From Alphaproteobacteria bacterium (GTDB taxonomy: Bacteria; Pseudomonadota; Alphaproteobacteria; JANSWW01), in the NCBI GenBank assembly GCA_024743275.1, contig JANSWW010000005.1, positions 62,001 to 126,000 of the forward strand: a DNA stretch of 64,000 nucleotides. Reading direction: 5' to 3'. The notes beneath the pieces were generated by a model. That model was not told the DNA's origin, searched no databases, and saw only the letters and a list, made by a program, of their open reading frames with translations. The stretch's first letter is position 1; each line of letters begins with the position of its first letter. The position numbers were made by a program, and so were the translations under genes. Of the stretch, positions 52,174 to 64,000 are shown piece by piece.

Positions 52174-53454
52174 ATGTTTCACAGAATGAAAAACGGCCTG
52201 ATGGCCGCCGCCACGGCGGCGTTCATGATGGGTTCCGCGACCGTCGCTCAGGCGGCCACGGAACTGACGATGTACTACCCGGTCGCCGTCGGCGGCCCGC
52301 TGACCAAGATCGTCGACGGTCTGGTCGACGACTTCATGAAGGAAAACCCGGACATCAAGGTCAACGCGATCTATGCCGGCAATTACAACGACGCCCGGAT
52401 CAAGGCGCTGGCGGCCCTGAAGAGCGGCGAGCCGGCCCAGCTTTCGGTGATGTTTTCGATCGATATCTACGAATTGATCGAACAGGACGCCATCGTGGCT
52501 TTCGACGACATCGTCGAGACGGCGGAGGAGAAAGCCTGGCTCGACTCCTTCTATCCGACGCTGATGCAGAACGGCCGCACCGCCGGCAAGACCTGGGGCA
52601 TTCCGTTCCAGCGCTCGACCATCGTCATGTACTACAATAAGGACAAGTTCCGCGCCGCCGGCCTCGATCCGGAAAACGCCCCGGCGACCTGGGACGAACT
52701 GGTGGAAGCCGGCAAGAAGCTGACCGCCGCCGACGGCTCCGAATGGGGCATGATGATCCCGTCCACCGGCTATCCCTATTGGATGTTCGGTGCGCTGACC
52801 ATGCAGAACGACCAGGTGCTGATGAACGGTGCCGGCGACACCACCTTCTTCGACGCTCCGGCCACCGTCGAGGCCCTGCAGTTCTGGAAAGACCTCGGCA
52901 CAAAGCACAAGGTGATGCCGGAGGGCACCATCGAATGGGGCACGCTGCGGAAGAACTTCCTGGAGGGCAAGACCGCCATCATGTGGCACTCCACCGGCAA
53001 CCTGACCGCCGTCAAGAAGAACGCCACCTTCGACTTCGGCGTCGCCATGCTGCCGGAGAACAAGCGTCGCGGCACCCCCACCGGCGGCGGAAACTTCTAC
53101 ATCTTCAAGCAGACCTCCCCGGAAGAGCGGAAGGCCGCGATGAAGCTGATCCGCTTCATGACCAACCCGGAGCGGGCGGCCGAATGGTCGATGAAGACCG
53201 GTTACATGGGGGTCAGCCCGGCCGCCTATGACACCAAGCAGTTGCAGGACTACGTGAAGACCTTCCCCTATGCCGCGGTGGCGCGGGACCAGCTCGAGTT
53301 CGCGACGGCCGAACTCTCCACCTTCCAGACCGGTCGGGTCCGCAAGGCCCTCGACGATGCCATCCAGGCGGTGTTGACCGGTTCCAAGACGCCGGAAAAG
53401 GCGCTGACGGAAGCCCAGGAGACCGCCGACCGTCTGCTGAAGGCCTATCGCTAG
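52174..53454 (+). CDS. ABC substrate-binding protein, UgpB-like
   Basis: 426 residues with an AAGGA site upstream. A signal peptide (about 1-27, ending AQAATE) precedes a family-1 extracellular binding domain: ELTMYYPVAVGGPLTKIVDG, then NARI-type and RFMTNPERAAEWSM segments. The closest functional type is UgpB, which binds glycerol-3-phosphate and diesters. A phosphonate or sugar-phosphate ligand is plausible given the PhnM-like gene downstream. This is inference. Confidence 0.9.
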   Translation: MFHRMKNGLMAAATAAFMMGSATVAQAATELTMYYPVAVGGPLTKIVDGLVDDFMKENPDIKVNAIYAGNYNDARIKALAALKSGEPAQLSVMFSIDIYELIEQDAIVAFDDIVETAEEKAWLDSFYPTLMQNGRTAGKTWGIPFQRSTIVMYYNKDKFRAAGLDPENAPATWDELVEAGKKLTAADGSEWGMMIPSTGYPYWMFGALTMQNDQVLMNGAGDTTFFDAPATVEALQFWKDLGTKHKVMPEGTIEWGTLRKNFLEGKTAIMWHSTGNLTAVKKNATFDFGVAMLPENKRRGTPTGGGNFYIFKQTSPEERKAAMKLIRFMTNPERAAEWSMKTGYMGVSPAAYDTKQLQDYVKTFPYAAVARDQLEFATAELSTFQTGRVRKALDDAIQAVLTGSKTPEKALTEAQETADRLLKAYR

Positions 53455-53465
53455 TCACCCGTTTG

Positions 53466-53491
53466 ACGGGCGGCGTTCCGACGCCGCCCGT
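53466..53491 (+). other. Hairpin after the binding-protein gene
   Basis: ACGGGCGGCGT (53466-53476) pairs perfectly with ACGCCGCCCGT (53481-53491) around the UNCG-type tetraloop TCCG. It follows the binding-protein stop by 11 bp and precedes the permeases. Only a few scattered T residues follow. It likely stabilises the binding-protein message and reduces read-through to the permease genes. Confidence 0.7.
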
Positions 53492-53538
53492 TCCTCTTCC
53501 CAGCTCTCCGCGACAGACGGTCAGGACGGCGGAACACC

Positions 53539-54417
53539 ATGCGGCAGGACACCCTGAGACATGTCTATGGCTGGCTGCTGCTGACCCCGGCGGCGATCCT
53601 GCTGGTCGCCTTCACCCATTATCCGACCGTCGCCACCTTCATCAACAGCCTGTTCTCGAAAGGAAATCCGATCCGGCCCTCGCGTTTCGTCGGCTTCGAG
53701 AACTACGCCTTGATGATGGAGGACCCGATCTTCTGGAAAGTGCTCGGCAACAACGCGATCTTCGCCCTCGGCACCATTCCCACCTCAATCGCGCTCGCCA
53801 TTGTGATGGCCCTGTTCGTGAACAGCCGGCTTCCCGGCCTGGGCCTGGTGCGGATGGCCTATTTCACGCCCACGGTCCTGCCGATGATCGCCGTCGCCAA
53901 TATCTGGCTGTTCTTCTATACGCCGGGCATCGGCCTGATCGACCAGATCCTCGGTCTTTTCGGCCTGCCCGGGCACAACTGGCTCGGCGATCCCGATACC
54001 GTGATGCCGGCGATCATCGTCATGACGATCTGGAAGGAGGCCGGCTTCTTCATGATCTTCTACCTCGCGGCGCTGCAGAACATCCCCGCGGAGCTGCGGG
54101 AGGCCGCCTTGCTTGAGGGCGCCTCGCGATGGACCTATTTCCGGCGGGTGCTGTTCCCGCTTCTGATGCCGACCACCCTGTTCGTACTGATAAACGCGGT
54201 GCTCAACTCGTTCAAGCTGGTCGACCATCTCTTCGTTCTGACCAAGGGCGGGCCGGACAATGCCTCGAATCTCCTGCTCTACTACATCTTCGAGACCGCC
54301 TTCTCCTTCTTCGACACGACCTATGGCGCGACCCTGACCGTGGTGCTGCTGCTCCTGCTCGCGGTTTTCGCGCTGGTGCAGTTCTTCCTTCTCGACAAGC
54401 GGATCCATTACAGATGA
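53539..54417 (+). CDS. ABC importer permease, UgpA-like
   Basis: 292 residues, six membrane helices. The EAA loop reads IPAELREAALLEGASRWTYF before the LFPLLMPTT segment, as in MalF/UgpA-type permeases. With the next gene it forms the channel of the importer. It starts 84 bp after the binding-protein gene, beyond the hairpin, and ends 10 bp before the second permease. Confidence 0.93.
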   Translation: MRQDTLRHVYGWLLLTPAAILLVAFTHYPTVATFINSLFSKGNPIRPSRFVGFENYALMMEDPIFWKVLGNNAIFALGTIPTSIALAIVMALFVNSRLPGLGLVRMAYFTPTVLPMIAVANIWLFFYTPGIGLIDQILGLFGLPGHNWLGDPDTVMPAIIVMTIWKEAGFFMIFYLAALQNIPAELREAALLEGASRWTYFRRVLFPLLMPTTLFVLINAVLNSFKLVDHLFVLTKGGPDNASNLLLYYIFETAFSFFDTTYGATLTVVLLLLLAVFALVQFFLLDKRIHYR

Positions 54418-54427
54418 CGAGGTGGAG

Positions 54428-55246
54428 ATGACGGCGCTGGACAGACTCTCACGGCCGCTGGAAATCACGGCGGCCTGGGCGCTCGCCCTGCTTTGGGCGT
54501 CCCCGCTCCTCTATGCCTTCTGGGCCGCTTTCCACGGACCGGAATATGCCGTCAATTTCGACCTTGCCGCGCCACTGACCCTGGAGAATTTCCGTGAGGC
54601 CCTGGCCCAGGCCCCCTTCCTGCGCTACGGGTTCAACACCTTCCTCCTGGTGACCCTGCTGCTCGCCGGCCAGTTCATTCTCTGCACCCTGGCGGCCTAC
54701 GCCTTCGCCCGGTTCCGCTTCTACGGATCGGACGTGGCGTTCGCGCTCGTGCTTGTCCAGTTGATGGTCACGCCGGAAATTCTGATCGTGGAGAATTACC
54801 GGACGCTGGCCGGGCTCTCCCTGGTCGACAGCATTTCCGGCATCGCCCTGCCCTACATGGCCAGCGCCTTCGGGATCTTTCTGTTGCGGCAGGCCTTCAA
54901 GTCGACGCCGCAAGAGCTGGTCGACGCCGCCCGGCTCGAGGGCTGCGGTGTCTTCGGTGTCCTAAGGCGGGTCTATATTCCGTTGGCGAAGCCGACCTAC
55001 CTCGCCTACGGCCTGGTCTCGGTCAGCCACCACTGGAACAACTTCCTATGGCCCCTGGTGATCACCAATTCCGTGGAAACCCGGCCGTTGACCGTCGGAC
55101 TTGGCATTTTCGGCGCGCCGGAGTCCGGGGCCGATTGGTCGATCATCTCGGCGGCCACCCTTTTGTCGGTCGCTCCGTTGCTGATCGCCTTTCTGCTGTT
55201 CCAGCGCCAATTCGTGCAGTCCTTCATGCACGCCGGAATCAAATAG
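54428..55246 (+). CDS. ABC importer permease, UgpE-like
   Basis: 272 residues from the ATG at 54428, with GAGGTGGAG in front; a GTG two codons upstream is less likely. Six helices are seen; the EAA loop TPQELVDAARLEGCGVFGVL precedes the RRVYIPLAKP segment. It is the MalG/UgpE-type partner permease and the last gene of the importer before a 551-bp gap that holds the antisense cupin gene. Confidence 0.93.
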   Translation: MTALDRLSRPLEITAAWALALLWASPLLYAFWAAFHGPEYAVNFDLAAPLTLENFREALAQAPFLRYGFNTFLLVTLLLAGQFILCTLAAYAFARFRFYGSDVAFALVLVQLMVTPEILIVENYRTLAGLSLVDSISGIALPYMASAFGIFLLRQAFKSTPQELVDAARLEGCGVFGVLRRVYIPLAKPTYLAYGLVSVSHHWNNFLWPLVITNSVETRPLTVGLGIFGAPESGADWSIISAATLLSVAPLLIAFLLFQRQFVQSFMHAGIK

Positions 55247-55267
55247 GCGCCCTGGTCGGATCGGCCG

Positions 55268-55636
55268 TCAGGAGCTTGCGAAGCCGCTGCCCGCGGTCTT
55301 GTAGGCGCCCCTGGGCGGCGCGAAGACGTCGACGACGACCATGCCCTCCTCCCCGGCCTCGATACCGTGGGGGACATTGCCGGGGGTGCACCAGAAATCC
55401 CCGGCCTTGACCGCGACCCGCTCGCCGTCCTGGATCCGGACACCGTTCCCGGAGCGGCAGATGCCCCATTGCTCCTCGGGATGATGGTGGATCTGGCCGA
55501 CCGCGCCCGGATCGAGCCGGACAACCGAGATCATCGCCTGCTCGCCAGCATAGATCGTCGTCTTGATCCCGGGGCCGAGCTCCCGCTCGATTCCGCCTTC
55601 GAGATTATCCAGATTGAAGAAGTTCGCTTGGCCCAT
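55268..55636 (-). CDS. Cupin-domain protein
   Basis: 122 residues. Cupin motif 1 is seen in GQIHHHPEEQWGICRSG, with His and Glu metal ligands, and motif 2 in TPGNVPHGIEAGEEG. A single small barrel is implied, either a metal enzyme or a small-molecule binder. It is encoded opposite to the importer and PhnM-like genes, between them, so it is not part of the same transcript. Function unknown. Confidence 0.85.
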   Translation of the reverse strand: MGQANFFNLDNLEGGIERELGPGIKTTIYAGEQAMISVVRLDPGAVGQIHHHPEEQWGICRSGNGVRIQDGERVAVKAGDFWCTPGNVPHGIEAGEEGMVVVDVFAPPRGAYKTAGSGFASS

Positions 55637-55797
55637 CGCCCTGCTCCTTGCCCGCGTCTTTCGTCCACCATCCTTCGGTCGGGATCGTAGAGCAAGGCCT
55701 GGACGTGAAACATTGCATTGACGATGCCGGGGTGATAACAGCCTCGACCCGCATGGCGCGTGTCCCGTGAACAGCCGCCCATCTAGGAGAAGAACGC

Positions 55798-56934
55798 ATG
55801 GTCATTCGCATCGAGAGCGACCGAATTCTTCAAGGGAACAAGCTCGTTGTCGGCGCCGTGCATATCGACAACGACAAAATCGTCGAAACCCGGGACGCCC
55901 CCGGGACCATCATCGACGCCCGCGGCCTTCTCGTTCTACCCGGCATCGTCGATGTCCATGGCGACGCCTTCGAGCGGCAGATCCAGCCACGCCCCAAGGT
56001 CACCTTCCCGCTCGACATCGCGCTGATGGAGACCGATCGACAAATGGTCGCCAATGGCATCACAACCGCCTATCACGGCCTCAGCGTTTCCTGGGAACCC
56101 GGGCTGCGCAGCCTCGAGACGGCGCGCCTTTTCGTCGACGCGCTCCGGGCGCTGCGGCCGTCGCTCGCCTGCGATACCAAACTCCACATTCGCTGGGAGA
56201 CCTTCGCCTTGGAGGCGGTCGACGAAATCATCGGTTGGATCGCCGAGGAGGACGCGGCGATCTTCGCGGTCAACGACCACACGACCGATCTGCTCACAGG
56301 CACCATGCGGGCGGTGAAGATCGACGAGATGGCGGCACGGATGGGGCTTGAATCCAAGGCGTTTTCGGCCCTGATCGAGCGGCTAAGGGCCCGCGAGGCG
56401 GAGGTCCCGGCGGCGATCGCCGACGCGGCCACCCGCGCGCGACAGGCCGGTGCCCGCATTCTCGGACATGACGAGGCGACCCCGGCGCAGCGCGCCCGCT
56501 TCCGCGACCTGGGCTCTACCGTCTCGGAATTTCCCATGTCGGAGGAGACCGCCCGGGCCGCCCGGGGAGCCGGCGAACACACCGTCCTCGGTGCCCCCAA
56601 CGTTGTCCGGGGCGGCAGCCATAACGGCGCCCTGGATGCGACCGCGGCCGTCCGCGACGGCCTCTGCTCGATCCTGGCCTCGGACTACTACTACCCCGCT
56701 CCGCTCCATGCCGCCTTCAAATTGGCCCAGGAGCACGGGGTCGGTTTGCCGGAGGCTTGGGCGCTGATCTCGAGGAACCCCGCCGAGGCCCTGGGGCTCG
56801 CCGACCGGGGCACGCTGGCGGCCGGCAAACGGGCCGACGTGATCCTGGTCGACGACGGCCTGCCGGCCACGCCCCGTGTGGTCGCCAGCTTCATCGCCGG
56901 GGAACAAGTGCTGGGGCACGGCCGGAAGGCATAG
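55798..56934 (+). CDS. phnM: PhnM-family amidohydrolase (ribose 1-methylphosphonate 5-triphosphate diphosphatase type)
   Basis: 378 residues, the PhnM length. Family motifs: LVLPGIVDVHGDAFERQIQP (HxD metal site; E. coli has HTD), RPKVTFP, GHDEAT, the segment VLGAPNVVRGGSHNG, LASDYYYP and NPAEALGLADRGTLAAGKRA. E. coli PhnM removes pyrophosphate from the phosphonate-ribose triphosphate in the C-P lyase path. No other phn gene is in this window. Its place after a DeoR-Ugp-type importer suggests use on an imported phospho-compound, perhaps with a changed substrate. Confidence 0.82.
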   Translation: MVIRIESDRILQGNKLVVGAVHIDNDKIVETRDAPGTIIDARGLLVLPGIVDVHGDAFERQIQPRPKVTFPLDIALMETDRQMVANGITTAYHGLSVSWEPGLRSLETARLFVDALRALRPSLACDTKLHIRWETFALEAVDEIIGWIAEEDAAIFAVNDHTTDLLTGTMRAVKIDEMAARMGLESKAFSALIERLRAREAEVPAAIADAATRARQAGARILGHDEATPAQRARFRDLGSTVSEFPMSEETARAARGAGEHTVLGAPNVVRGGSHNGALDATAAVRDGLCSILASDYYYPAPLHAAFKLAQEHGVGLPEAWALISRNPAEALGLADRGTLAAGKRADVILVDDGLPATPRVVASFIAGEQVLGHGRKA

Positions 56935-56940
56935 GGCCGG

Positions 56941-58851
<1,911 letters not shown>

Positions 58852-58883
58852 TCAGGAGAGAGAACACGCGCTGATGTTCGTTC

Positions 58884-58981
58884 CGTTCCCTACGCCGGTT
58901 TTACCCGGATCAGGTTCAACGGGTCATCGCGGCCGGAACAACCGTTGGCGATATCTCAGCCCTCTCCAGGGCCCCCCGCGG
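58884..58981 (-). promoter_or_regulatory. TPP riboswitch (THI element) controlling thiC
   Basis: On the minus strand the conserved GGCTGAGAT segment is followed by GACCCGTTGAACCTGATC and then CCGGGT...CCGGCGTAGGGA, the two halves of the TPP aptamer. It ends 75 bp before the thiC ATG. TPP binding is expected to reduce thiC expression. Confidence 0.95.
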
Positions 58982-58993
58982 AATCACATATCC

Positions 58994-59022
58994 TTCATCG
59001 ACCAGGGGCCTGTTCCTGTCAA
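58994..59022 (-). promoter_or_regulatory. Possible thiC promoter
   Basis: On the minus strand a perfect TTGACA (59017-59022) stands 17 bp from GATGAA (58994-58999), a weak -10. Transcription from it would begin just before the riboswitch aptamer, which is the expected place. Confidence 0.4.
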
Positions 59023-59090
59023 GGTGGCGGCAAAAACGGCGATCGGGAGCCTCGTATGCCGAAAAAGGGCTGGCGAACTCACCCCCAAGA

Positions 59091-59831
59091 TCACGCGGAA
59101 AGCCGTCCGCCATTCAATTCCATCAATTTGCGAAGATTTTCCGGGTGCACGGGTTTCACCAGGAACCCGTCCGCGCCGGCCGCCTGGCACGCCACGACCG
59201 TGTCCCGGTCGTTGTGGCTGGTGACGATGAAGATCCGGGCGTCGGGGTTCTCGGCTTTCAACATCGGCAGCGCCGCCAGCCCGTCCAGCCCGGGCATCGT
59301 CAAATCCAACAGGACCGTATCGAACAACCCTGCACGCATCATCCGGATCGCGGTCTCCGCATCCTGGGCCTCCTCGACCTCATAGGCTCCCGGAAGCTGG
59401 TACATCATTCGGGTCAGGATCTTCCGTACTGTGGCGGAGTCATCGACGATGAGCACGCTGTGGGAGGATAGGATGGACCGCGCGGACTCCAGGACAGCCT
59501 GGATCCGCTGGGCATTGAACGGTTTGACGAGATAGTCGTATGCACCGAGTTCCTGGGCGGCGGTCCGGAGCGGATGACCATCGGCGGACGACATGATCAC
59601 CGACATGATCTTCTTGCCCGCACGGCGCGCATGGGCCAGGGCTTCAAGCCCGGTCATGCCCGGCATGTTGATGTCGAGAAAGGCGAGACCGTTGTCCATC
59701 CTGGCAAGGATGTCGCGGGCCCGATCGCCGTCTTCGGCATGATGGATCTCGATTTTCCAAGACCGGCCGTTGCAAACGTCCTGAATGATCTTTCGGACAA
59801 CACTCGAATCGTCGGCAATCAGCACATCCAT
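59091..59831 (-). CDS. Response regulator with two receiver domains
   Basis: 246 residues made of two CheY-like receivers. The first has D7/D8, phospho-acceptor D53 (LDINMPG) and K103; the second has VDDSATVRK near 130, D176 (LDLTMPG) and K226. Both keep all catalytic residues. There is no DNA-binding or enzymatic output domain, so it acts through protein contacts or as a phosphate sink. No kinase gene is adjacent. Confidence 0.93.
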   Translation of the reverse strand: MDVLIADDSSVVRKIIQDVCNGRSWKIEIHHAEDGDRARDILARMDNGLAFLDINMPGMTGLEALAHARRAGKKIMSVIMSSADGHPLRTAAQELGAYDYLVKPFNAQRIQAVLESARSILSSHSVLIVDDSATVRKILTRMMYQLPGAYEVEEAQDAETAIRMMRAGLFDTVLLDLTMPGLDGLAALPMLKAENPDARIFIVTSHNDRDTVVACQAAGADGFLVKPVHPENLRKLMELNGGRLSA

Positions 59832-60047
59832 GGTCCAAGAACCCGTTCAATTGGTCGATGGCCGGACCCTAGCCAGTTCGACTGAATTTTTGGTTAACCC
59901 GAATTCAAAAGGACGGTTCAGTTGCCGTCGATAGGTTAAAGTCTCTGATAAGTATGCCGGAGGGGAATTAGCAAACGGCGAGGCGCACAGTCGAGACGAG
60001 CTTGTCTAGCTCGTGATCGTGCAAAACATTGCTTTTAACAGGAAAAA
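59832..60047. other. Intergenic region upstream of the double-receiver gene
   Basis: 216 bp, AT-rich near 59885-59970, which suits the leftward promoter of the double-receiver gene. The right end is the trailer of tRNA-Lys. No gene is seen. Confidence 0.5.
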
Positions 60048-60123
60048 TGGTGTGCCCTGTAGGACTCGAACCTACGACCCGCTGATTAAAAGTCAGCTGC
60101 TCTACCAACTGAGCTAAGGGCAC
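60048..60123 (-). tRNA. tRNA-Lys (anticodon TTT)
   Basis: On the minus strand the acceptor arm GTGCCCT...AGGGCAC closes a full cloverleaf. The D arm is AGCTCAGTTGGTAGAGC, the anticodon arm CTGACTTTTAATCAG with TTT, and the T arm GTAGGTTCGAGTCCTAC. Discriminator A and an encoded CCA (60048-60050) complete it. Confidence 0.98.
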
Positions 60124-60141
60124 GAACCGTGTGAGGCGCGG

Positions 60142-60170
60142 AACCTAGCCCCAACCCGCGCCGCGGTCAA
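60142..60170 (-). promoter_or_regulatory. Promoter of tRNA-Lys
   Basis: On the minus strand TTGACC (60165-60170) and TAGGTT (60142-60147) are separated by exactly 17 bp, with the tRNA 5' end 18 bp after the -10. The GC-rich spacer is usual for alphaproteobacterial stable-RNA promoters. Confidence 0.75.
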
Positions 60171-60288
60171 CGCCTTGATCGTAAAAAAAACGACCTATTC
60201 GACGATTGCATGGGTGGAGACGAATTATCCATTGATATAGAGAGGTTAGCGCTCCTTTCAACGCGCCGCGGAAGCGATTTATGCTCGC

Positions 60289-60822
60289 TCAATCGGCCGC
60301 TGAGCTGTCCTCCTCACGGTGATAGCGTTCAGTCAGCCGGGAGAGCACCTTGGGCGGAACGAACTGCTGCACGTCGCCGCCGAGCCCGACGATTTCCTTG
60401 ATCAAACGGGACGAGACGAACTGCTGCTTCTCCGAGGCCATGAGGAAGACCGTCTCCACCTCCGGCGCGATGCGGGCGTTCATCCCGGCCATCTGGAACT
60501 CGTACTCGAAGTCGCTGACCGCCCTGAGCCCCCGGAAGATCAGCTTGGCGTCGATCGACCGGGCGAAATCGATCAGCAGATTGCCGAACGGCAGCACCTC
60601 GATCTCGCCATGGCCGTTCCGGTTCGCCAACTCGGAAACCTCGTCGCGGACCATCTCTACCCGCTCGCTCAACGAGTAAAGGGGTCCCTTCCCGGCGTTC
60701 CGGGCCACGCCCACGACCAACTTGTCGACGATCCGGGAGGCCCGACTGATGATGTCGAGATGGCCATAGGTCACCGGATCGAACGTGCCGGGATACAGCG
60801 CGATACGCTTGTCGTCGGTCAT
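60289..60822 (-). CDS. coaD: Phosphopantetheine adenylyltransferase
   Basis: 177 residues from the ATG at 60822, preceded by AAGGGGG; 54 upstream codons of the open frame are not coding. The nucleotidyltransferase motif ALYPGTFDPVTYGHLDII, FRGLRAVSDFEYE and SSRLIKEIV are present. It makes dephospho-CoA from phosphopantetheine and ATP. It follows gyrA by 46 bp on the same strand, a frequent alphaproteobacterial pair. Confidence 0.96.
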   Translation of the reverse strand: MTDDKRIALYPGTFDPVTYGHLDIISRASRIVDKLVVGVARNAGKGPLYSLSERVEMVRDEVSELANRNGHGEIEVLPFGNLLIDFARSIDAKLIFRGLRAVSDFEYEFQMAGMNARIAPEVETVFLMASEKQQFVSSRLIKEIVGLGGDVQQFVPPKVLSRLTERYHREEDSSAAD

Positions 60823-60868
60823 CGAGCCCCCTTCGCCAGGTCGCGAAACGGTTGGGTTCGGCGTCGCG

Positions 60869-63673
<2,805 letters not shown>

Positions 63674-64000
63674 ACGGAAATTCCCCTGGGGACACGGAAT
63701 CAGAAACGAGTACCAAAAGCCATTATATAGCGGTTCTTTTCATGTTGCACCACGATATCCTGGTGCAGCCCGGCAAATGAGAACAGCGGATTGGAGCACC
63801 AGACCTGCCGAAACCGGCGCTCGCCCCACCCTGTCATAAATCTTTCATAATTCACTTTTGGTTAAACATTTTTCTGATACGGTGTTTGGGCGTTTCGGGG
63901 AGCGATACCCGAATGAGGTCAACATCGCCACTCTGCAAGCGCGGGAGGGGCCAGGACCGAGGTGCCCGAGAATAACGGGCACGGCTTGGAGCCTGCGGAT
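63674..64000. other. Region upstream of gyrA reaching the right edge, with two hairpins
   Basis: 327 bp. A hairpin TGCACCA (63746-63752) / TGGTGCA (63761-63767) lies in the gyrA leader. An AT-rich block at about 63840-63890 could hold divergent promoters. At 63913 an ATG after GGGGAG opens a 20-codon frame ending in TAA within the loop of a second hairpin, GTGCCCG (63962-63968) / CGGGCAC (63976-63982). I cannot assign this part to a known RNA or gene. Confidence 0.45.

Noticed and set aside
60181..60200. Run of A/T residues as intrinsic terminator of coaD
   Set aside because: A T-run is present on the minus strand but no stable stem precedes it, so I do not call a terminator.
63895..63990. 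tmRNA, 4.5S RNA or cobalamin/guanidine riboswitch at the right edge
   Set aside because: None of the conserved sequence blocks of these RNAs is recognisable.

Overview
The window looks like a chromosomal segment of a GC-rich (roughly 60-65 %) alphaproteobacterium, most plausibly of the Rhodospirillales type. The evidence is the housekeeping order sdhE-mfd / recG-DUF502, the gyrA-coaD pair, RutR-type pyrimidine control, an EcfG-era style signalling repertoire of PAS_5 and 5TM-LYT kinases, and DUF1302/DUF1329 envelope proteins. No rRNA, CRISPR array or intact insertion sequence is visible. One tRNA (Lys), one TPP riboswitch and one short palindromic element flanked by direct repeats are present.

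Left part (1-12.6 kb): a long leftward operon for pyrimidine uptake and reductive breakdown. In transcription order it encodes beta-ureidopropionase-type hydrolase, dihydropyrimidinase, an ABC importer (ATPase, two permeases, THI5/NMT1-like binding protein), both dihydropyrimidine dehydrogenase subunits (PreT, PreA), a ribokinase and a nucleoside hydrolase cut by the left edge. A RutR-like regulator is divergent, and a good RutR box lies between them. Uracil phosphoribosyltransferase follows RutR convergently. Together they would strip ribose from nucleosides, recover the ribose, and either salvage or degrade the base.

Middle left (12.9-26 kb): an unrecognised 405-residue protein, the palindromic element, a hybrid histidine kinase, a PhzE-type chorismate enzyme (an orphan ADIC synthase rather than TrpEG), a fused OYE-type demethylase/oxidoreductase, a PAS_5 protein, a photolyase, a 55-residue unknown with a strong terminator, a Gfo/Idh/MocA oxidoreductase and a ThDP enzyme.

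Middle (26-35 kb): a leftward envelope cluster consisting of acyl-CoA synthetase, DUF1302 outer-membrane-type protein, DUF1329 protein, YCF48-like propeller, MMPL/RND exporter and a secreted trypsin-like protease. This looks like an amphiphile/lipid transport system.

Middle right (35-50 kb): DsbA-family protein, Mfd, SdhE, RecG, DUF502 protein, a haloacetate-dehalogenase-like hydrolase overlapping an O-GlcNAc-transferase-like TPR protein, and a signalling island of two histidine kinases and a PAS_5 protein.

Right part (50-64 kb): a DeoR/GlpR regulator with inverted-repeat operators, a Ugp-type ABC importer, an antisense cupin gene and a PhnM-family hydrolase. I regard this as the most interesting candidate for an undescribed uptake/processing system. 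It is followed by riboswitch-controlled thiC, a double-receiver response regulator, tRNA-Lys, coaD and gyrA. Start codons were chosen from ribosome binding sites and family length; several differ from the longest open frame and this is stated where it matters.
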